From the NCBI GenBank assembly GCA_905234205.1, contig CAJOGG010000085.1:1-6462 (forward strand): a DNA stretch of 6,462 bases, read 5' to 3'. This stretch comes from an uncultured Synergistales bacterium. Its GTDB lineage: Bacteria; Synergistota; Synergistia; Synergistales; Aminobacteriaceae. The notes beneath the pieces are model-generated. The model was not told the DNA's origin, did not search any database, and saw nothing but the letters and a program-made list of their open reading frames with translations. Shown here one piece after another: positions 1-5,555 of the stretch. The position numbers and the translations under genes were made by a program. Within the stretch, counting starts at the first letter, position 1, and each line of letters opens with the position of its first letter.

Positions 1-246
1 TAATGCACTCATAAAAACTTCCAATACACCATAACTGCTCCAGTCTTCATCTTCATCATAAAAACCATCATCAGCACGCATCAAAGGTGCCATAGCTTTA
101 CGAAGATCATCAAGGCTTTCTTGGAAGTCGTCTTCAGTTGTACCGAGGTAAGTTAATATTCCGGCGTCAACTGATTCAGCTCCTGCAATGCTGCAAAATG
201 AACTTATAGCAACAATCACAAGCAAGATACATATAAACTTCTTCAT
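1..246 (-). CDS. Secreted protein of unknown function, N-terminal part (cut by window start)
   Basis: I do not recognise this protein. The visible 82 codons have no stop and run off the left edge in frame. Residues 1-23 form a Sec signal peptide: Lys-Lys at 2-3, a hydrophobic core ICILLVIVAI, and a likely signal peptidase I site after Ala-Gly-Ala. The mature part begins with a Leu/Asp-rich stretch that could be helical, followed by a strongly acidic aromatic patch at about 59-70 (DDGFYDEDEDW). The ATG at 244-246 is supported by AGGAGG (complement of 259-264), 12 bases upstream. It is transcribed divergently from pilT, with only 67 bases between the starts. The product is probably exported to the periplasm or cell surface. 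The gene is certain as an ORF with a signal peptide; its function is unknown. Confidence 0.75.
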   Translation of the reverse strand, partial: MKKFICILLVIVAISSFCSIAGAESVDAGILTYLGTTEDDFQESLDDLRKAMAPLMRADDGFYDEDEDWSSYGVLEVFMSAL

Positions 247-313
247 AGTGAAAAATTTCCTCCTGTGAATTATACTTTTTCGAAATTGAGATTATAAAGG
301 AGAACAATTAATT
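247..313. promoter_or_regulatory. Divergent promoter region between the secreted-protein gene and pilT
   Basis: On the minus strand there are two exact TATAAT hexamers (complements of 291-296 and 269-274). The first is better placed for the leftward gene, giving a leader of roughly 38 bases; the second would put the start point on the ribosome site. On the plus strand, TATACT at 271-276 is a possible -10 for pilT. None has a convincing -35 at 16-18 bases, so the assignments are tentative. The pilT Shine-Dalgarno (AAAGGAG, 296-302) lies against one of the minus-strand -10 boxes. Confidence 0.35.
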
Positions 314-1393
314 TTGCAGACGTTCAATAACCCAGCCTTGAAAGATTTGATAGAGTTAGCAATTAGCTCCGGGGCAAGCGATATTCATTTGAGTTCAGGA
401 ACTTTGCCGGCATTACGTGTTCATGGCGAGCTGAATTACATAAAACAGTCCGTAGTCTTTACGCGAGAGTCCCTTGAAGAATTTATCAGCCAGATTTTGA
501 CTCCTGCACAGTACGAGAGATTCCAGCGCACGGGCGATTTAGATTTTGCGTTTACTTTTGGGCTACAGAGATTCAGGGGAAGCGCGTATAAAGAAATGCG
601 TGGAATGTCATTAACTTTCAGGCTTGTACCTTCAATAATTCGTTCACTCGATGAACTTGGCCTTCCGGAAATTCTCAAGACCATGGCATACAAACACAGA
701 GGCTTATTCTTAGCAACAGGACCGACCGGACACGGAAAAAGCTCAACGCTCGCAGCGATAATCGGCGAAATAAATCATCAACGAAAAGCTCACATAGTTA
801 CGATTGAAGACCCTATAGAATACATTCATACGCCAGCTTTGTCAGTCATTCATCAACGAGAAATAGGCAACGACACAGAAAATTTTGCATCAGGTATTCG
901 CCACGTATTGAGACAAGACCCTGACGTTATAATGATCGGAGAAATGAGAGACCTTGAAACAATTTCGGCAGCCATCACGGCAGCAGAGACAGGCCACTTA
1001 GTTTTTGGAACTCTTCACACGCAGGACGCTTCACAATCAATCGAACGTATAGTTGACGTTTTCCCACCTCATCAACAGAATCAAATAAGGCTTCAACTTT
1101 CATACACGTTACTTGGAATTTGTTCACAACAATTAATCCCCACACAAGGCGTTAAAGGTCGAGTCTGCGCAACAGAGATTTTAATCACGACTCCGGCCAT
1201 ACGCGCAAGCATTCGAGAAGGCAAAGTAAGCAGCATTCGTAATTCTCTATTAACCGGAATGTCATTCGGTATGCATACGATGGAGCAAGATTTGGCGCGA
1301 TGGTTCCATGAAGGGAGAATCTCTAAAGCTACAGCTAAAGATTTTGCCTATGACCAAACAGAACTTGAACGCGTTATCAATATGCAAATGTAA
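314..1393 (+). CDS. pilT: PilT-family type IV pilus retraction ATPase (TTG start)
   Basis: A hexameric ATPase at the inner-membrane base of type IV pili; in known members it drives pilus disassembly and twitching motility. All hallmark motifs are present in order. The N-terminal PAS-like domain has SGASDIHLSSG (19-29) and RVHGEL (35-40). Then come Walker A GPTGHGKS (136-143), the Asp box IVTIEDPIEY (161-170), Walker B with DPDVIMIGEMRD (202-213), the His box TGHLVFGTLHT (226-236) and the PilT-type AIRASIREGK (295-304). The last of these, plus GEMRD, favours PilT over PilB/GspE, as does the 359-residue length and the lack of a tetracysteine zinc motif. The TTG start is chosen because AAAGGAG ends 11 bases upstream and the PilT N-terminal alignment begins there; the first internal ATGs are too deep. 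Oddities: Walker A has His where Ser is usual, and no other pilus gene is visible, so transcription is probably monocistronic. A hairpin terminator follows. Confidence 0.95.
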   Translation: MQTFNNPALKDLIELAISSGASDIHLSSGTLPALRVHGELNYIKQSVVFTRESLEEFISQILTPAQYERFQRTGDLDFAFTFGLQRFRGSAYKEMRGMSLTFRLVPSIIRSLDELGLPEILKTMAYKHRGLFLATGPTGHGKSSTLAAIIGEINHQRKAHIVTIEDPIEYIHTPALSVIHQREIGNDTENFASGIRHVLRQDPDVIMIGEMRDLETISAAITAAETGHLVFGTLHTQDASQSIERIVDVFPPHQQNQIRLQLSYTLLGICSQQLIPTQGVKGRVCATEILITTPAIRASIREGKVSSIRNSLLTGMSFGMHTMEQDLARWFHEGRISKATAKDFAYDQTELERVINMQM

Positions 1394-1409
1394 TTTAAGC
1401 TTGCATACA
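1290..1409 (+). repeat. Parent unit (A) of a degenerate tandem duplication: 3' end of pilT
   Basis: This stretch covers the last 34 codons of pilT, its stop codon and 16 bases beyond. It aligns piecewise with two downstream stretches, 1441-1524 (unit B) and 1530-1586 (unit C). It is in frame and encodes conserved PilT sequence (FHEGRIS), so it is the intact source and the others are derived. Confidence 0.8.
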
Positions 1410-1415
1410 ATGGAT

Positions 1416-1440
1416 AAAATGGGGAGGGCCCCGTTTTGTT
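1416..1440 (+). terminator. Rho-independent terminator after pilT
   Basis: AAAATGGGG (1416-1424) pairs with CCCCGTTTT (1429-1437) around a 4-base AGGG loop: four G-C pairs, one G-T wobble and four A-T pairs. The T-rich side continues as TTTTGTTATTT. It sits 23 bases after the pilT stop and just before the predicted promoter of the next gene, so it separates the two transcription units. Confidence 0.65.
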
Positions 1441-1524
1441 ATTTGGCAAGGTAGTTCCATGAAGCTAGAATCTCACAGAATACAGCCAAACTCAATATGC
1501 AAATGTGATTTCGGTTTGCACACA
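1441..1524 (+). repeat. Decayed copy B of the pilT 3' end
   Basis: 1441-1474 matches 1290-1323 at 28 of 34 positions. The alignment continues more weakly to 1490, about 36 bases are then missing relative to pilT, and 1492-1524 matches 1377-1409 at 28 of 33 positions, including the 'AATATGCAAATGT' end of the gene and the non-coding bases after the stop. No open frame is kept. The similarity extends past the stop codon, so it reflects DNA duplication rather than protein constraint. Confidence 0.8.
1443..1471 (+). promoter_or_regulatory. Predicted sigma70-type promoter of the phosphatase gene, inside copy B
   Basis: TTGGCA (1443-1448) and TAGAAT (1466-1471) are each one base from consensus and are separated by exactly 17 bases. 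The expected start near 1478 gives a leader of about 114 bases to the ATG at 1592. The box lies directly after the pilT terminator. The matching positions in pilT itself read TTGGCG (1292-1297) and GAGAAT (1315-1320) with the same spacing, which is a poorer promoter. Confidence 0.6.
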
Positions 1525-1529
1525 GAGTA

Positions 1530-1586
1530 GAGAATTTCCAAAGCTACAGCTAAAGATTTAGACAAAACTTAACATGCAGATGTGAT
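1530..1586 (+). repeat. Decayed copy C of the pilT 3' end
   Basis: 1530-1559 matches 1315-1344 at 28 of 30 positions, including an exact 20-base run (1540-1559 against 1325-1344). After a gap of about 23 bases relative to pilT, 1571-1586 matches 1379-1394 at 13 of 16 positions. The copy ends just 5 bases before the phosphatase start codon, so it forms the leader of that gene. Confidence 0.8.
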
Positions 1587-1591
1587 AAACA

Positions 1592-2395
1592 ATGAAGAAA
1601 GCATACACAATTTTTATCCTAGTCGTAATATTATTAGCATTTAGCTTCAACGTAGCACCAAGTTATTCAGCAAAAAAAGCTTTGACTCCAGCGCAAAAAT
1701 TTTATCGCAGAATCTCAAAGAATCGCAGCAATAACAGAAACGATTACCCAAGCTTGAGTGATGCAGAGTTTGCAAATTTTAGGGAGGTCAAGACGACTGG
1801 AATAGCTGAAGGCAAATTATATCGCTCGTCATCACCGATAAATGATTGGGGCAACAGACACTTAATCGCCGATGAACTTTCTCAAGAGCACGGGATAAAA
1901 ACTTTCATTAATCTTGTTGACTCGAATGAAGGCATGAGAAGCTACAAAGGCTTTGCTCAAACGTATTATTCTGGACAAGCAGCTATAGCTCTCAACATGA
2001 ACTTAAAGTTTCTCTCGAAAGATTTTCAGAACAAAGTAGCCCGTGGAGTCAAATTCATTGCACGTAACGAACCGCCATTCTTGATTCATTGTAACTTGGG
2101 CAAAGATAGAACAGGTTTATTCTGCGCTATTATTGAGGCTCTAATGGGGGCTACACCTGATGAAATTTCAGAAGATTATGCTACGTCATTCTATAATTAT
2201 TTCGGGGTCAAGCTTTACTCAAGCGATTATTATTTTGTCGTGAACAATGAGATTCGTCCTTTTCTTGCGTCTATCTTGGGCGTGAAGGACATTGACAACG
2301 TGAATTTACCGGCCGCGGCTGAAAGATATTTGCTTCGAGTCGGCGTTAGTGCTGAAGAGATTAAAAGCGTTAGGGCCAAGTTAGGTCAATCATAA
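1592..2395 (+). CDS. Secreted Cys-dependent (tyrosine/dual-specificity) phosphatase
   Basis: The protein has 267 residues. Residues 1-27 are a Sec signal peptide (basic MKK, long hydrophobic core, cleavage near SYSA). A basic, Asn/Arg-rich linker follows, and then a protein-tyrosine-phosphatase-like domain. The catalytic signature HCNLGKDRTG lies at 166-175, with C167 as nucleophile and R173 as phosphate binder (HCx5R). GKLYRSSSP at 74-82 resembles the entry motif of bacterial Y_phosphatase/DSP-like proteins, and FINLVD at 105-110 is a likely beta strand. The substrate cannot be told: phosphoprotein, phosphoinositide or inositol phosphate are all possible for this fold. The product should act outside the cytoplasm. 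The ATG at 1592 is the only sensible start because an in-frame stop lies at 1586-1588 and later starts lose the signal peptide. Unlike its neighbours, it has no visible Shine-Dalgarno; its leader is decayed pilT sequence. It probably has its own promoter at 1443-1471. Confidence 0.85.
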   Translation: MKKAYTIFILVVILLAFSFNVAPSYSAKKALTPAQKFYRRISKNRSNNRNDYPSLSDAEFANFREVKTTGIAEGKLYRSSSPINDWGNRHLIADELSQEHGIKTFINLVDSNEGMRSYKGFAQTYYSGQAAIALNMNLKFLSKDFQNKVARGVKFIARNEPPFLIHCNLGKDRTGLFCAIIEALMGATPDEISEDYATSFYNYFGVKLYSSDYYFVVNNEIRPFLASILGVKDIDNVNLPAAAERYLLRVGVSAEEIKSVRAKLGQS

Positions 2396-2396
2396 C

Positions 2397-2424
2397 AAAA
2401 CCCGGACTCACTCACTAATCCGGG
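2397..2424 (-). terminator. Rho-independent terminator of tRNA-Gly
   Basis: On the minus strand CCCGGA (complement of 2419-2424) pairs with TCCGGG (complement of 2401-2406) around a 12-base loop and is followed at once by TTTTG, about 15 bases past the tRNA CCA end. On the plus strand the same hairpin lies just after the phosphatase stop but is followed only by CTATTATTC, so it may work weakly in that direction too. Confidence 0.6.
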
Positions 2425-2439
2425 CTATTATTCACAATT

Positions 2440-2515
2440 TGGAGCGGATGACGGGATTCGAACCCGCGACATTCAGCTTGGGAAGCTGACACTCTACCAA
2501 CTGAGTTACGTCCGC
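2440..2515 (-). tRNA. tRNA-Gly (anticodon CCC)
   Basis: A full 76-base cloverleaf reads on the minus strand. The acceptor stem runs from GCGGACG; the D arm is ACTC/GAGT with a GG-containing loop; the anticodon stem is TCAGC/GCTGA with loop TTCCCAA; the T stem is GCGGG/CCCGT with loop TTCGAAT. Discriminator U73 and an encoded CCA end the gene. Anticodon CCC (complement of 2484-2492 region) and U73 give glycine, reading GGG. One acceptor pair is mismatched: C6 against A67 (positions 2510 and 2449). It lies downstream of the serpin gene on the same strand but has its own promoter and terminator. Confidence 0.95.
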
Positions 2516-2545
2516 AATACGTTTTCTAGTTCATGCATGCGTGAA

Positions 2546-2574
2546 ATTCTAGCGCAACATGAAAATTTTGGCAA
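2546..2574 (-). promoter_or_regulatory. Predicted sigma70-type promoter of tRNA-Gly
   Basis: On the minus strand, TTGCCA (complement of 2569-2574) and TAGAAT (complement of 2546-2551) are each one base from consensus with an exact 17-base spacer. The predicted start near 2539 leaves about 24 bases of 5' leader before the mature tRNA end at 2515. The -35 box lies 8 bases after the serpin stop codon. Confidence 0.6.
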
Positions 2575-2581
2575 GCTCTTA

Positions 2582-3757
2582 CTATTTCGCAAAAGTCTGT
2601 CTCCCCATGAATAGTATAGTCCCCGTGTAGTTATCCATTATGCAATACATAAACGGGTGGTCCGCGTGAAATTCTGCCTTGGGTTTAAGCTTTGTAACGG
2701 GTAATGCTGTTGCCCTCATCATTGTAACGGCTGTGGCTGCTGCGGCTTCGGTCTTGTCCTCGTCAACGTCAATGAACGTCTTATGAATCACGTTATCAAC
2801 TTTCAATTTTTCGTCGTCGGTTATTCCTGAAAAGTCAGCAAAATTTGAGAATGCTAGTTTTACTCCCAAGTCCCTGAACAAGTCCTTTAACTCGTAGCGT
2901 TTTTCGGTCTTGAATTTTGGCAGCCATAAATCAACTTCATACTCCTCAAGAGAAACGAGCCATTGATTAAAAGTTTTTGCGTCGATCGTGTCCAATTTGT
3001 TCTCCTGTCCCTTTGGAGGCAGCACTACAACCATAGAGAGCCGATAGCCCTTGTAAGGCAAGCGGATAATTTTGAAGTCGTTGAACTCCCCGAACATGTA
3101 TTCACGATGAGCGCGCATCATGCTGACGTTGGTCTCGTTATTATCGTTAATGTAGAATTTTTTCGGTTCTGTGCTTTTCTTGTTGAACTTGTCCTTCCAT
3201 TCTGCATTGAAATATACTGCGTTGGTTAAGATCATTTGAGTATCAGGCTCAATCGTTGCTAACAAGTTCTGAATTTTCCCGTTAGTCTTTTCGCTGACCC
3301 AAGCATTAATAGTTTTGCGGGACTCGTCAGGTTGATTAAAGAAGTCAAGTTCTCCTAGCGTACTGCCATAATATAACGCTGTATCGTCCTTGTAAGCTTG
3401 TTTGAGGTTCAATCCGTCACGCAGCCATATACGATTAGCTGACGATAAAAATTTACTCTTATCAATATCGCGTATTAATTCTCCGAATGAAGTTTGATTC
3501 TCACGTGAAAATCCTAACACTTCCTCAATTTCTGTAGCTGTTGCGTTATTTGCTCCAGCGTATGCCATTCCGAAAGCTGATAAAATGCTGTAAGGTGAGA
3601 AGAAGAAGTCTCCAGGCTTATCACTAAGAATCTTGGCCGCGTTAAAAGCAAAGTTATTAATCACTTCCGTAGCCGTGTAGGTAAAAGCAAATGCCCCCGC
3701 TGTAAAAGCTAGCGTCATGAAAATCGTTAATGCAGTTCGTAAAATTTTTTGTGTCAT
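2582..3757 (-). CDS. Secreted serpin (serine/cysteine protease inhibitor)
   Basis: The protein has 391 residues, the normal size of a full serpin plus a signal peptide (residues 1-24, cleavage near AFA). Family marks in order are: FSPYSILSAFGMAYAGA (53-69), LTNAVYFNAEW (177-187), the reactive-loop hinge TEAAAATAV (336-344) and the C-terminal signature FHADHPFMYCI (363-373). The Ala-rich hinge is the kind found in inhibitory serpins, which trap the protease after loop cleavage. By the standard 17-residue count from the hinge, P1-P1' is Ala349-Thr350 and suggests an elastase-like target. If the loop is one shorter, Arg348-Ala349 would suggest a trypsin-like one. P15 is Lys335 where Gly is usual. 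The ATG has AGGAGG (complement of 3768-3773) 10 bases upstream. No terminator is seen before the tRNA gene, so transcripts may read into it. A role against host or competitor proteases is inferred from gut bacterial serpins. Confidence 0.95.
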   Translation of the reverse strand: MTQKILRTALTIFMTLAFTAGAFAFTYTATEVINNFAFNAAKILSDKPGDFFFSPYSILSAFGMAYAGANNATATEIEEVLGFSRENQTSFGELIRDIDKSKFLSSANRIWLRDGLNLKQAYKDDTALYYGSTLGELDFFNQPDESRKTINAWVSEKTNGKIQNLLATIEPDTQMILTNAVYFNAEWKDKFNKKSTEPKKFYINDNNETNVSMMRAHREYMFGEFNDFKIIRLPYKGYRLSMVVVLPPKGQENKLDTIDAKTFNQWLVSLEEYEVDLWLPKFKTEKRYELKDLFRDLGVKLAFSNFADFSGITDDEKLKVDNVIHKTFIDVDEDKTEAAAATAVTMMRATALPVTKLKPKAEFHADHPFMYCIMDNYTGTILFMGRQTFAK

Positions 3758-3835
3758 TATTCCAATCCCTCCTGTAAAATTATTATCGCATGTTAATCTG
3801 AAAAAGTTATGTATTAAAGGAGAGATTTATTTATC
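3758..3835. promoter_or_regulatory. Divergent promoter region between serpin and nitroreductase genes
   Basis: On the minus strand TGCGATAAT (complement of 3782-3790) resembles an extended -10 (TGnTATAAT) but would start transcription almost at the serpin Shine-Dalgarno. On the plus strand, TTATGT or nearby A/T-rich hexamers at about 3806-3816 could serve the nitroreductase gene, with no clear -35. The nitroreductase Shine-Dalgarno GGAG is at 3819-3822. The region clearly must hold both promoters; the exact boxes are uncertain. Confidence 0.3.
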
Positions 3836-4354
3836 ATGGAATTTTTTGACGTTGTAAGAGATCGTTACTCGTGCCGCCAATTTGACTCAAGTAAGCCCGT
3901 TGAAGATGAGAAGCTCGAAAAGATTCTTGAGGCCGGAATTTTAGCTCCTACCGCGAAAAATGCTCAACCCGTAAAAATTTGGGTACTCAAGTCCGAAGAA
4001 GCCCTTGCAAAAATTAGAAGCGTAATGCCGTTTAAGTGGGCAGATACTCCCGTAGTGTTGCTTGTGGGAGGAACGAAAGAAGGCGCATTTGTGAGACCAT
4101 CGGACAATCGAAATTTTGGTGACGTTGACGCAAGTATCGTAGCTACTCACTTAATGTTAGCAGTTGAGAATGTCGGACTCGGTTCAACATGGGTGGGCTT
4201 CTTTGACGTTCCCAAAACTAAAGAATTATTCCCGGAGATGAAGGACTACGATTTAGTAGCGATTTTCCCGATTGGGTACCCTGCAAGTGATGCACAACCT
4301 TCAGAACGTCACCCACTGCGTAAAGCCAAAGCCGAAATGGTGAAGTATTTATAA
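3836..4354 (+). CDS. Nitroreductase-family FMN oxidoreductase
   Basis: A small (172-residue) member of the nitroreductase fold. These proteins are usually cytoplasmic FMN-binding homodimers that use NAD(P)H to reduce nitro compounds, quinones or flavins. Visible family elements are RYSCRQFDSSKPV (10-22), where the first Arg normally contacts the FMN phosphate; APTAKNAQPVKIWVL (37-51), the typical 'APS..N.QP' flavin segment; DVDASIVATHLMLAVENVGLGSTWVG (96-121), the dimer-interface helix with the conserved GLGS turn; and FPIGYP (144-149). The physiological substrate cannot be predicted. The ATG follows AAAGGAGAG with a long spacer of 13 bases from GGAG. The thpR start lies 1 base after its stop, so the two are almost certainly cotranscribed, although no functional link is evident. 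Confidence 0.92.
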   Translation: MEFFDVVRDRYSCRQFDSSKPVEDEKLEKILEAGILAPTAKNAQPVKIWVLKSEEALAKIRSVMPFKWADTPVVLLVGGTKEGAFVRPSDNRNFGDVDASIVATHLMLAVENVGLGSTWVGFFDVPKTKELFPEMKDYDLVAIFPIGYPASDAQPSERHPLRKAKAEMVKYL

Positions 4355-4355
4355 C

Positions 4356-4904
4356 GTGAACAAGTCAGAATTAATAAGAGCATTTATAGCTGTGAAGATG
4401 CCGGAAGATATTTCGGGGGAACTTGAAAATTTTCTGGCAGAGTTGCGGCCATTGTCAAAGATTCGTTGGGTTAAGTATGGACAATTTCATATAACGCTAA
4501 AATTTTTGGGAGAGCTTGAACCAGGAGTCATAGCGCAAGTGAAGGACTCGTTGACGCCCTTAAAAACTTTTAAGCCATTCACGATTGAGCTTTCATATAT
4601 AGGAGCATTCCCGAACTTGAATACGCCGCGAGTCATATGGCTTTCTGGTGATAAGGGAGCGCGAGAATTGACACAGCTTTCACGACAAGTTAATGATGTC
4701 TTGTATGAAGAAGTTGACTTGGCCAAGGACGAAAAGAGATTCAAGCCTCATTTGACGTTAGCACGAGTTAAGGACGAACGATTGACGGAGGAACTTATAA
4801 GGAAGCTTGGTGAAGTTAAAAATTTCTCGTGGGTATGTGATGAATTGTTCTTAATGAGAAGCGAACTGACTCCCAAAGGGCCTATTTACACGGAACTATT
4901 ATGA
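4356..4904 (+). CDS. thpR: RNA 2',3'-cyclic phosphodiesterase (2'-5' RNA ligase-like, ThpR)
   Basis: The protein has 182 residues and belongs to the 2H phosphoesterase superfamily. The two catalytic HxTx motifs are intact: HITL at 45-48 within FHITLKFLGEL, and HLTL at 132-135 within FKPHLTLARVK. Family members hydrolyse 2',3'-cyclic phosphate RNA ends to 2'-phosphates and can join 2'-5' RNA ends in vitro; the cellular role is unclear. The N-terminal 'RAFIAVKMP' is the usual opening strand. The start is GTG at 4356, one base after the nitroreductase stop. Its only ribosome-site candidate, GGTGA at 4339-4343, lies inside the upstream gene, so translational coupling is likely. The last 6 bases overlap the 3' end of the convergent gene on the other strand, and no terminator hairpin with a T-tract is visible nearby. 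Confidence 0.93.
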   Translation: MNKSELIRAFIAVKMPEDISGELENFLAELRPLSKIRWVKYGQFHITLKFLGELEPGVIAQVKDSLTPLKTFKPFTIELSYIGAFPNLNTPRVIWLSGDKGARELTQLSRQVNDVLYEEVDLAKDEKRFKPHLTLARVKDERLTEELIRKLGEVKNFSWVCDELFLMRSELTPKGPIYTELL

Positions 4905-5555
4905 AGCAGGAAAGATTTTAGCGATTAACTTATAGTAACGTCCCCGGAACGGTTTAACCGGCATACTCATGACAAGATAAGCACTAGAAATCATTACCCT
5001 AAATTTTTGGGATATGCCGGCCTGTTCATCAGGTTCATAGCCAGTATCAGTTACGCGAATGTATTCATACTTGACGCCGTTGTAAATGAAGTTTGCTCTG
5101 CCGCGAATGTTGCCCAAAAAATTGTTCTCAAAGAATATTTCCAGCCCTTCAACTTGAATCAGGATTAACGAGTAATTAAACCTAAAGCGTTGCATTTCGT
5201 ATTCTGTCACATAATTATTAGCGTTCCCGAATATGAATTTATGATTCTCTGCCGGATGAAGCTTCAGCACTTCTTCAAGTTTCATTATCCCCATTTTGAG
5301 CCACGGCGAGTATTTGATCATGCAGTCTTCTGTGTGATTGCGTCTAGGGATTCTTTGAGCGATTCCGATTCGTCCGACGTCAAGCGGCTCACAACTTCCG
5401 CCGGAGTTCACGAACATTAATTGATAGTCCGCTAGCGGCTCCCCCTTTTCGTATGAGACAAAGCGCACCCATTTCCCCGTATCTACATCAATCCCCGCCA
5501 CGCAAAAATTTCCCCACATTGAGGACTTGGCCATGATAACAGCGTCAATTTTCAT
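4899..5555 (-). CDS. Predicted dual OB-fold domain protein, partner of DUF488
   Basis: The protein has 218 residues, no signal peptide and no membrane segment, so it is cytoplasmic. The opening is beta-rich: an 'IMAKSSMWGNFCVAGID' strand pair and TGKWVRFVS at 26-34. The end is MISSAYLVMSMPVKPF (188-203) followed by a YYKLIAKIF strand. This pattern matches, from memory, the small family annotated as 'dual OB-containing domain', named for two OB-like barrels; no catalytic residues stand out. Strongly basic patches (68-74 RIPRRNH; 150-153 RGRA) would fit nucleic-acid contact, but that is inference. The ATG overlaps the DUF488 stop by one base (TAATG) and there is no own Shine-Dalgarno, so it is translated by coupling with the upstream gene. 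It converges on thpR with a 6-base overlap. Function is unknown. Confidence 0.75.
   Translation of the reverse strand: MKIDAVIMAKSSMWGNFCVAGIDVDTGKWVRFVSYEKGEPLADYQLMFVNSGGSCEPLDVGRIGIAQRIPRRNHTEDCMIKYSPWLKMGIMKLEEVLKLHPAENHKFIFGNANNYVTEYEMQRFRFNYSLILIQVEGLEIFFENNFLGNIRGRANFIYNGVKYEYIRVTDTGYEPDEQAGISQKFRVMISSAYLVMSMPVKPFRGRYYKLIAKIFPAS

Noticed and set aside
436..693. Minus-strand open frame of 85 codons inside pilT
   Set aside because: It is a shadow of the conserved PilT N-terminal domain with no ribosome site or family resemblance; the same holds for the antisense frames at 3941-4150, 4487-4744 and 5190-5420.
1441..1586. CRISPR-like or regulatory RNA array in the pilT-phosphatase gap
   Set aside because: The repeats are irregular, carry different internal deletions and match pilT coding sequence, so decayed duplication explains them better.
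1592..2395. Phosphatase as a pilus-linked gene in a pilT operon
   Set aside because: A terminator and an independent promoter lie between the two genes, and nothing in the phosphatase points to pili.
2963..3229. Plus-strand open frame of 88 codons inside the serpin gene
   Set aside because: It is fully antisense to a confidently identified serpin, has no ribosome site and gives a low-complexity, unfamiliar protein.
4938..4956. Palindrome CGGTTTAACCG as a terminator for thpR
   Set aside because: The stem is short with a one-base centre, no T-tract follows on either strand, and it encodes conserved sequence of the dual-OB protein.
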